Of a stretch of 5,343 nt of DNA, positions 1 to 5,343 are shown piece after piece (the first letter of the stretch is position 1; each line of letters begins with the position of its first letter). Below the pieces are notes generated by a model, which saw only the letters and a program-made list of their open reading frames with translations, was not told the origin of the DNA and made no database searches. The translations under genes and the position numbers were made by a program. The stretch spans positions 1 through 5,343 of the forward strand of contig JAAZED010000123.1 of NCBI GenBank assembly GCA_012512465.1. Direction: 5' to 3'. The stretch comes from Oxalobacter sp. Lineage in GTDB: Bacteria > Pseudomonadota > Gammaproteobacteria > Burkholderiales > Burkholderiaceae_D.

Positions 1-5
1 CTTCA

Positions 6-434
6 TTAAAGACGGCTTTTCTCTATTACCGTTGGCGCATTGTTTTTTTTATGCGGCGCCGCATCAGAAAGCGATGCAAAATCCAGATGCTGTGTGCGCC
101 ACTCGTCCAGCCACCGGGCTTTCACTTCTGTTATTTCAGCCAGCTCGTTTTTTATCCGCTCACCCTGACGATAAGCCAGGTATTCAAAGAGGACATAAGC
201 ACAAACAACAATCAGAAAGAGTCCCAGCATGACCGTGATAAAATGCCGAATGAAAAAACAGTCAACGTAATTCTGTTCACAAATCTTTGCATCCACTTCC
301 AGATCATGAATATCGGTCCGCCAGAAAGTGAAAAGCGGATACAGCAGGCTTAACAGTAAAACGATAAAGAAGAGGCTGCTGTATCTCCTCAAATTAACGA
401 GCTGATCGGCAGCGCCTGTGAATAACTCGGGCAA
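6..434 (-). CDS. Unrecognised small membrane protein; N-terminus probably in another frame upstream
   Basis: I do not recognise this family. The open frame gives 142 residues from a TTG codon at 434 to a TAA at 6-8. Two hydrophobic segments are clear, about residues 19-38 (YSSLFFIVLLLSLLYPLF) and 64-87 (HFITVMLGLFLIVVCAYVLF). Between them is a short polar loop with two cysteines (Cys52, Cys59). A charged, possibly coiled tail follows (residues 88-120) and then a polar end. This suggests an inner-membrane protein with a soluble C-terminal tail. The TTG has no Shine-Dalgarno sequence. The same frame stays open upstream to a TGA at 489-491 and encodes a further hydrophobic stretch (FFSVFCVLWFACTVFL). 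The only ATGs nearby (520 and 487) are in another frame and would join this one if a T7 run at 473-479 had one more T. The true product may therefore be about 171 residues with three membrane segments, or the gene may be broken. No neighbour suggests a function. Confidence 0.55.
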   Translation of the reverse strand: MPELFTGAADQLVNLRRYSSLFFIVLLLSLLYPLFTFWRTDIHDLEVDAKICEQNYVDCFFIRHFITVMLGLFLIVVCAYVLFEYLAYRQGERIKNELAEITEVKARWLDEWRTQHLDFASLSDAAPHKKNNAPTVIEKSRL

Positions 435-520
435 AAAAACCGTACAGGCAAACCACAGGACGCAAAAAACAGAAAAAAACGGTCCATATCAGAAACTTGT
501 TTTTTACGGTTTTGTGCCAT
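389..520 (-). pseudogene. Candidate out-of-frame 5' part of the membrane protein gene
   Basis: An ATG at 518-520 opens a 43-codon frame that begins MAQNRKKQVSDMDRFF and ends at a TGA at 389-391. Its first 14 residues are polar and basic, as expected for a cytoplasmic N-terminus before a membrane helix. It then enters a T7 run at 473-479. One extra T there would carry translation into the 6-434 frame and give a well-formed first membrane segment. A second T7 run at 433-439 could serve equally as the crossover point. A second in-frame ATG lies at 485-487. Neither ATG has a good Shine-Dalgarno sequence, which weakens the case. The entry is inference from frame structure: it may be a real frameshift mutation, transcriptional slippage or phase variation, a sequencing error, or simple coincidence. 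Confidence 0.35.
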
Positions 521-606
521 GTAAAAAAACTGCCCGGCTTTAACGATATGCGCATGAATGAATAAAACAACTTAACGATGTTTTTTCTGGTTTCTGTTAA
601 TTAATT

Positions 607-612
607 CTTATA
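607..612 (-). promoter_or_regulatory. Weak candidate -10 box for the membrane protein gene
   Basis: Read on the minus strand, TATAAG lies about 90 bases upstream of the ATG at 520. No convincing -35 hexamer stands at 16-18 bases; TTCATA at 16 bases is the best I see. The surroundings are very AT-rich, so matches of this quality are expected by chance. Confidence 0.2.
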
Positions 613-708
613 CTGGTTTTAAACAGAATATGAATATCCTGCTATTACGTTTTAGATATTAATTAATAAGCCAGGGCATTATGTTGCGATATCTCACCTC
701 ACCCTCAA

Positions 709-730
709 AATATTTCCCAAAGGAAATATT
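709..730. repeat. Perfect 9-bp inverted repeat, 4-nt loop
   Basis: AATATTTCC at 709-717 and GGAAATATT at 722-730 are exact reverse complements around CAAA. No T run follows on either strand, so it is not an intrinsic terminator. It may be an operator or part of a structured transcript. Confidence 0.6.
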
Positions 731-781
731 CGCTTTGCAGCATAATGAAACGGCAGCGCCGGGTTCAATCATAAAAACAAA

Positions 782-797
782 TTTCTCATAGGAGAAA
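782..797. repeat. Short hairpin TTTCTC/GAGAAA
   Basis: TTTCTC (782-787) and GAGAAA (792-797) pair around a 4-nt loop. It directly abuts the larger inverted repeat that begins at 799. On its own, a 6-bp repeat in AT-rich DNA is weak evidence. Confidence 0.35.
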
Positions 798-798
798 G

Positions 799-843
799 CA
801 CAAAGACGAATGATAGTTAAAAGACATGTTATTCGTCTTTGTG
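799..843. repeat. Perfect 13-bp inverted repeat, 19-nt loop
   Basis: CACAAAGACGAAT at 799-811 and ATTCGTCTTTGTG at 831-843 are exact reverse complements. A 13-bp perfect match at this distance is well above what chance gives in a window this size. No clean T run follows on either strand. It could be an RNA stem, a protein-binding palindrome, or the inverted ends of a very small deleted element. Confidence 0.65.
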
Positions 844-1079
844 TGAAAATGTGATACATGAAGCTGGTAAAAATAACGAGAAAATCACCACATTATTCAG
901 CAAAAAAAAACGATGTGATGATCTTTAAAAAATCATTTTTCCGTATTTAATCAGGATATTTTTTATATTATTAACCCCATTAAAATTAATTTATTTCAAT
1001 ATAAAAATAAAAATGAATTGATTATTGTCAAATTACGATTCACATTTACGCAGATTTAATTCGCTTTTATCATATTTTC

Positions 1080-1103
1080 AATTATGCAAAAAATTGCATA
1101 ATT
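1080..1103. repeat. Perfect 10-bp inverted repeat, 4-nt loop
   Basis: AATTATGCAA (1080-1089) and TTGCATAATT (1094-1103) pair exactly around AAAA. It lies at the right edge of the most AT-rich stretch and 25 bases before the DnaA-box-like cluster. No terminator T run follows. A dimeric regulator site or a cruciform-prone element is possible. Confidence 0.6.
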
Positions 1104-1127
1104 TCCAAAAAAGCAACAGATAGGTAT

Positions 1128-1162
1128 TTACCCACAAAAACTGTGGATTTGTTTGTGGATAA
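1128..1162. promoter_or_regulatory. Cluster of DnaA-box-like 9-mers
   Basis: Three motifs lie within 35 bases. TTACCCACA (1128-1136, plus) has one mismatch to TTATCCACA. The reverse complement of 1142-1150 is AAATCCACA, with two mismatches. The reverse complement of 1154-1162 is TTATCCACA, an exact match to the classical DnaA box. The second and third share orientation and start 12 bases apart; the first faces them. The AT-rich stretch to the left could act as an unwinding region, but no dnaA, rep or par gene is in the window. Binding is inferred from the motif only. Confidence 0.4.
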
Positions 1163-1384
1163 GTAGGAGGTGCGGGAGAAAAGCCTCTGATAACTCATCA
1201 GTTTCAATAGAATGATCATGAAACGGGCACTGGCATGGAAGACATTTTGAGGCTGCGGAAAAAGCGCGGAAGATAGATATCACTGATGCGAATGATGTCT
1301 TGAAATAGCAGGCCTCCGGTAACGCATAACGGCGTATGTACAAGGAATACTGAATTAACCAGAGTTTAGTAGACAGTTTTTCGC

Positions 1385-1418
1385 CTCATAATATTCCTTC
1401 ATAAGGAGAGATTATGAG
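1385..1418 (+). promoter_or_regulatory. Hairpin covering the orfA ribosome binding site and start codon
   Basis: CTCATAAT (1385-1392) pairs with ATTATGAG (1411-1418), and TTCCTT (1394-1399) pairs with AAGGAG (1403-1408, one G-U pair) around a CAT loop. The outer stem contains the ATG at 1414 and the inner stem contains the Shine-Dalgarno AAGGAG. Transcripts entering from outside the element would fold and hide both signals, a known way for insertion sequences to avoid activation by flanking promoters. A transcript starting inside the left arm would escape this. Confidence 0.6.
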
Positions 1419-1692
1419 CAAAGCAAAATACACAGAAGAGTTCAAGCTTGAGGCGGTTCGTCAGGTCATAGAGCAAAAACATCCAGTTGCTGAAGTATCA
1501 CGCCGTCTTGGCATATCGTCCTGGAGCCTGTATGACTGGATCAGGCGGTATAACAAGCCGCCACAGGCACGTGAACGAGAGCAGGCTGAATTCGCGGAGA
1601 TCAGGCGTTTGAGAGCTGAAGTCAAACGTTTGACAGAAGAGCGAGACATTCTAAAAAAGGCCGCCGCGTACTTTGCCAAAGAATCCGGGTAA
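1414..1692 (+). CDS. IS3-family transposase OrfA (orphan)
   Basis: A 92-residue protein typical in length for IS3-family OrfA (about 85-105). Residues 1-45 form the helix-turn-helix domain (HTH_Tnp_1 type): KYTEEFKLEAVRQV, then the recognition region VAEVSRRLGISSWSLYDWIRRY. OrfA uses this to bind the terminal repeats. Residues 58-82 form a leucine-zipper segment with leucines at 66, 73 and 80, used for multimerisation. The start is supported by AAGGAG five bases upstream. An A6G heptamer at 1653-1659 in the phase A-AAA-AAG is the canonical -1 frameshift site that normally makes the OrfAB transposase. Here the -1 frame runs only to a TAA at 1791-1793 and encodes no integrase domain. Without OrfB, OrfA cannot catalyse transposition; in this family free OrfA can act as a regulator of related copies. 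Confidence 0.9.
   Translation: MSKAKYTEEFKLEAVRQVIEQKHPVAEVSRRLGISSWSLYDWIRRYNKPPQAREREQAEFAEIRRLRAEVKRLTEERDILKKAAAYFAKESG
1653..1659 (+). promoter_or_regulatory. Programmed -1 frameshift heptamer of the IS
   Basis: AAAAAAG sits in the zero frame as CTA AAA AAG near the end of orfA, the usual place for IS3-family frameshifting. A slip here would now give only about 44 extra, non-homologous residues because orfB is missing, so the signal is vestigial. Confidence 0.7.
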
Positions 1693-1791
1693 ATGCGGCG
1701 ACCGGCCTTAACGCCTTTCGATTGAAGCGCCTCAAACCGAAGATATTCAGTGAGATTCAAACAATTGATAAACCAGACCAGACTCAGAATT
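1693..1791. other. Short spacer after the IS remnant, no recognisable content
   Basis: The bases between the orfA stop and the guaA terminator contain no gene, no visible IS right end and no part of an IS3 orfB that I can recognise. The deletion that removed orfB probably ends at its left border. Confidence 0.55.
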
Positions 1792-1815
1792 AAAAAGCCC
1801 GCGGTCATGCGGGCC
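1792..1815 (-). terminator. Rho-independent terminator of the guaB-guaA unit
   Basis: On the minus strand GCCCGC (1814-1809), the loop ATGACC and GCGGGC (1802-1797) form a 6-bp GC stem, extendable by a G-U pair, followed by five T residues (1796-1792). It begins about 50 bases after the guaA stop. In the spacer a further 8-bp inverted repeat (ATTTTGTG 1824-1831, CACAAAAT 1857-1864) overlaps the end of guaA. Confidence 0.85.
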
Positions 1816-1863
1816 TAGAAGTAATTTTGTGCTCTTTAGAGCCGATCTATAGCAGACACAAAA

Positions 1864-3474
1864 TCACTCCCACTCAATCGTGGCAGGCGGTTTTCCTGAA
1901 ATGTCATAGACCACGCGGTTGATGCCGCGCACTTCATTGATAATGCGATTGGAAACACGTCCCAGCAAATCATGTGGCAGATGCGCCCAGTGTGCCGTCA
2001 TGAAATCCTGCGTCTGTACCGCACGCAATGCAACGACATAGTCATAGGTGCGGCCATCACCCATCACGCCAACAGACTTGACGGGCAGGAAAACGGCAAA
2101 GGCCTGGCTGGTCGCATCGTACCAGGTCATGGGAGGCACGGCGTCACCCAGCGGGTTGTCCACCAGGGTATTACGCAACTCCTCAATGAAAATAGCATCT
2201 GCCTGTCTCAAGAGATCCGCATACTCGGCCTTGATTTCGCCCAGTATGCGCACGCCCAGGCCGGGGCCCGGGAAAGGATGACGGTATACCATCTCATGCG
2301 GCAACCCCAAGGCCAGGCCCAGCTCACGCACTTCATCCTTGAAAAGCTCACGCAATGGCTCAAGCAGCTTGAGATTGAGGTCTTCAGGCAGACCGCCCAC
2401 ATTGTGGTGGCTCTTGATGGTGTGCCCTTTTTTATCCTTCCCGGCGCTTTCAATCACATCGGGATAAATCGTACCCTGGGCCAGCCATTTGGCGTTACTG
2501 ATCTTTGCCGCTTCCGCCTGGAATACTTCAACAAATTCCCGTCCGATGATCTTGCGTTTTTCCTCCGGGTCAGTCACCCCCTTCAGGTGTCCCAGAAACT
2601 GGCTGGCTGCATCAACATGAATCACGTTAACACCCAGATTTTTGCCAAACATATCCATGACCATCTTGCCTTCATCCAGACGGAGCAACCCATGATCGAC
2701 AAACACGCAGGTAAGCTTGTCACCAATGGCGCGATGAATCAGTGCGGCTGCCACACTGGAGTCCACACCACCGGAAAGCCCTAGAATCACGCCTTCATCT
2801 CCGACTTGATCGCGAATGAACTGAACGGCTTCCTCAACATAGTCGGGCATATTCCAGTCTGATTTGCATCCGCAGATTTCATGGACAAAACGGCTGAGAA
2901 TCACTTTTCCCTGCACGGTATGCGTCACTTCCGGATGAAACTGCACCGCGTAAAACTTCCGTTCTTCATCCGCCATCCCGGCAATCGGACAGGCATCGTT
3001 GGATGCCATCAGGGAAAAACCGGGCGGCATTTCCGCCACCTTGTCACCATGGCTCATCCAGACCTTGAGCATGCCATGGCCTTCGGCTGTGACAAAGTCA
3101 TTTATCCCTTTTAAAAGGGCGGTATGGCTGCGTGCCCGGACCTCGGCATAACCAAACTCACGTACCTGGCCACTTTCCACCTTGCCGCCAAGCTGTGCGG
3201 CCATGGTCTGCATGCCATAACAGATACCCAGGACCGGTACCCCTCTTTCAAACACCGCCTGCGGTGCACGCGGCGTATCGCCTTCGGTCACGCTACTGGG
3301 GCCACCCGAGAGAATAATGCCGCGAAGCGAGCCGTCATTCCCGTATTGGCGAATCGTTTCTTCGCCGATGTCATAAGGAACGACCTCAGAAAAAACACCG
3401 ACTTCGCGCACCCGGCGAGCGATCAGTTGGGTTACCTGAGAACCAAAATCAAGAATCAGGATTCGTGAATGCAT
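1864..3474 (-). CDS. guaA: GMP synthase (glutamine-hydrolysing)
   Basis: It converts XMP to GMP using ATP and the amide nitrogen of glutamine, the last step of guanine nucleotide synthesis, in the cytosol. At 536 residues it is close to the usual length (525 in E. coli). Residues 1-200 are the class I glutamine amidotransferase domain, with the triad Cys85 (in GICYGMQ), His180 and Glu182 (QFHPEV). Residues 205-400 are the ATP-pyrophosphatase domain with the P-loop LSGGVDSS (233-240). Residues 400-536 are the dimerisation and XMP-binding domain, with [11 protein letters not shown] (399-409) and the typical end [10 protein letters not shown]. The gene is intact. The ATG is preceded by a weak ribosome site (GGA, nine bases upstream). 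It follows guaB by 75 nt on the same strand, so the two are probably cotranscribed. No reduction in any catalytic motif is seen. Confidence 0.98.
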   Translation of the reverse strand: MHSRILILDFGSQVTQLIARRVREVGVFSEVVPYDIGEETIRQYGNDGSLRGIILSGGPSSVTEGDTPRAPQAVFERGVPVLGICYGMQTMAAQLGGKVESGQVREFGYAEVRARSHTALLKGINDFVTAEGHGMLKVWMSHGDKVAEMPPGFSLMASNDACPIAGMADEERKFYAVQFHPEVTHTVQGKVILSRFVHEICGCKSDWNMPDYVEEAVQFIRDQVGDEGVILGLSGGVDSSVAAALIHRAIGDKLTCVFVDHGLLRLDEGKMVMDMFGKNLGVNVIHVDAASQFLGHLKGVTDPEEKRKIIGREFVEVFQAEAAKISNAKWLAQGTIYPDVIESAGKDKKGHTIKSHHNVGGLPEDLNLKLLEPLRELFKDEVRELGLALGLPHEMVYRHPFPGPGLGVRILGEIKAEYADLLRQADAIFIEELRNTLVDNPLGDAVPPMTWYDATSQAFAVFLPVKSVGVMGDGRTYDYVVALRAVQTQDFMTAHWAHLPHDLLGRVSNRIINEVRGINRVVYDISGKPPATIEWE

Positions 3475-3496
3475 ACGTCAAATTCCAATAATGATG

Positions 3497-3530
3497 TGGC
3501 CCTGGCCGGTTGATCTTCCGGTCAGGGCCA
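3497..3530 (-). promoter_or_regulatory. Intercistronic hairpin between guaB and guaA
   Basis: Positions 3497-3509 and 3518-3530 form a 13-position stem (TGGCCCTG and CCGG blocks) with one non-Watson-Crick position and an 8-nt loop. On the minus-strand transcript that position is an A-C mismatch; on the plus strand it would be G-U. No T run follows on either strand, so it is not a standard terminator. It ends about 20 bases before the guaA start codon. It may protect or process the mRNA, attenuate guaA, or be a dispersed repeat. Confidence 0.6.
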
Positions 3531-3549
3531 TTAAACCAGACCGGCCTGA

Positions 3550-5042
<1,493 letters not shown>

Positions 5043-5240
5043 CAGACTTTTTTTAAAAGATACAGTGAAGTGGCCGCTCCGTTCCATTATTTTTTTACGG
5101 ACAAATGCCGGCCAACAGAACGTCTGGACAACATCAGCAAAACTATCTCCTGTCTCAACAATCAACCGCTTTCCCGCTCCCCTCTCTCGCCAATCGTGTC
5201 TCATTAAAAATAGCTCGACACAATAAAAGATTACAACTTG
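5043..5240. other. Divergent intergenic region between guaB and rpmB
   Basis: About 200 bases between the two promoters show no gene. A 77-codon minus-strand frame (5019-5252) overlaps the guaB start and resembles nothing known. I see no clear palindromic operator or riboswitch-like structure here. Confidence 0.5.
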
Positions 5241-5269
5241 TTGAATTTTCATTTGTTTTGGGATAGTAT
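5241..5269 (+). promoter_or_regulatory. Candidate sigma-70 promoter of rpmB
   Basis: TTGAAT (5241-5246) and TAGTAT (5264-5269) are separated by exactly 17 bases, each matching four of six consensus positions. The predicted start near 5276 leaves a leader of about 33 bases before the rpmB ATG. Confidence 0.55.
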
Positions 5270-5308
5270 GCGTCTTTCTATTTTTGACTGTGTCTTTGGA
5301 GGTGGTTT

Positions 5309-5343
5309 ATGGCCCGTGTGTGCCAGGTGACAGGCAAGAAGCC
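5309..5343 (+). CDS. rpmB: 50S ribosomal protein L28 (5' part, runs off the window)
   Basis: Only the first 11 codons and two further bases are present, encoding MARVCQVTGKK and probably a proline. This is the characteristic start of bacterial L28, a structural protein of the large ribosomal subunit (family members begin MARVCQVTGK followed by R/K and P). The start is firm: GGAGG at 5298-5302 lies six bases before the ATG, and a plausible promoter stands upstream. In proteobacteria rpmB is usually followed by rpmG (L33), which would lie outside the window. The gene is divergent from guaB. Confidence 0.93.
   Translation, partial: MARVCQVTGKK

Larger units (their letters stand above)
521..1350. 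other. AT-rich intergenic region with palindromes, no convincing gene
   Basis: About 830 bases separate the membrane protein from the IS remnant. No open frame here looks like a gene: the 66- and 71-codon minus-strand frames (659-859, 1128-1343) resemble nothing I know and lack good ribosome sites. The part from roughly 860 to 1125 is strikingly AT-rich, with long A and T runs. The region contains perfect inverted repeats at 709-730, 799-843 and 1080-1103, two TTAATTAA palindromes at 597-604 and 659-666, and a cluster of DnaA-box-like 9-mers at 1128-1162. From about 1165 to 1350 the composition returns nearer to coding DNA. The plus-strand reading there ends in FEAAEKARKIDITDANDVLK before a stop, which might be a gene fragment, but I cannot identify it. 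Confidence 0.7.
1351..1692 (+). mobile_element. IS3-family insertion sequence remnant: left end plus orfA, orfB lost
   Basis: The orfA protein is clearly IS3 family. About 60 bases upstream of it, from 1351, is a sequence starting TGAATTAACCAGAG and continuing TTTAGTAGACAG. This resembles the left terminal inverted repeats of IS3-group elements (TGA start, ACC and GACA elements), so I take 1351 as the probable left end. After orfA, the normal second frame encoding the DDE catalytic domain is absent, and no reverse complement of the left end is found before guaA. Similarity to an IS ends at about 1690-1693. The element therefore cannot move on its own. The left boundary is an inference from the motif; the loss of orfB is directly visible. 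Confidence 0.7.

Noticed and set aside
659..859. 66-codon minus-strand frame in the AT-rich spacer
   Set aside because: It spans all three inverted repeats, lacks a ribosome site, has unremarkable composition and no recognisable domain.
880..1165. CRISPR array or tandem repeats in the AT-rich region
   Set aside because: The repeats seen are single palindromes and homopolymers; there are no regularly spaced direct repeats.
1222..1308. Plus-strand reading ending FEAAEKARKIDITDANDVLK as a gene fragment
   Set aside because: It looks protein-like at its end but is under 30 codons after a stop, with no start, ribosome site or family match that I can name.
1128..1343. 71-codon minus-strand frame next to the IS left end
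   Set aside because: No recognisable domain, no good ribosome site, and it overlaps the DnaA-box-like cluster; kept only as part of the intergenic description.
1972..2784. Long plus-strand open frame of 270 codons within guaA
   Set aside because: It lies entirely opposite guaA, whose motifs are all intact; its translation resembles no family and is an antisense shadow.
3497..3530. Intercistronic hairpin as a rho-independent terminator
   Set aside because: No run of T follows the stem on either strand.

Overview
The window looks like a chromosomal segment of a betaproteobacterium. The two complete housekeeping genes encode IMP dehydrogenase (GuaB) and GMP synthase (GuaA) that read like Burkholderiales proteins, and the order guaB-guaA beside a divergent ribosomal protein L28 gene fits that group. 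The mid-range GC of the coding DNA and the very AT-rich spacers would suit an Oxalobacteraceae/Oxalobacter-like organism, but that placement is inference from memory of the protein families, not a database result.

Right half (1792-5343), core genome. rpmB (L28) starts on the plus strand at 5309 and runs off the edge. Divergent from it on the minus strand are guaB (3550-5010) and guaA (1864-3474), 75 nt apart and apparently one transcript. A good -10 box (TATAAT) lies just upstream of guaB. A strong hairpin sits between the two genes, and a rho-independent terminator (1792-1815) closes the unit after guaA. The two enzymes catalyse the consecutive steps IMP to XMP to GMP, so the operon is the whole guanine branch of purine synthesis.

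Middle (about 1351-1692). The left end and a complete orfA of an IS3-family insertion sequence are present, with a canonical A6G frameshift heptamer. The catalytic orfB and the right end are missing; recognisable IS sequence stops almost exactly at the orfA stop. A hairpin covers both the orfA ribosome binding site and its start codon.

Left part (1-1350), accessory-looking. A small unrecognised membrane protein is encoded on the minus strand (6-434). Its natural N-terminus appears to lie in another frame upstream of a T7 homopolymer. Between it and the IS remnant is about 900 bp without a convincing gene. This spacer is strongly AT-rich and carries three perfect inverted repeats and a short cluster of DnaA-box-like motifs (1128-1162). 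The 3' side of guaA is a known integration hotspot for genomic islands, and the change from core to accessory-looking DNA directly after the guaA terminator fits that picture.

I did not find a clear new multi-gene system. The observations most worth a second look are the possible frameshift in the membrane protein, the palindrome/DnaA-box region, the translation-blocking hairpin of the IS remnant, and the guaB-guaA intercistronic structure.
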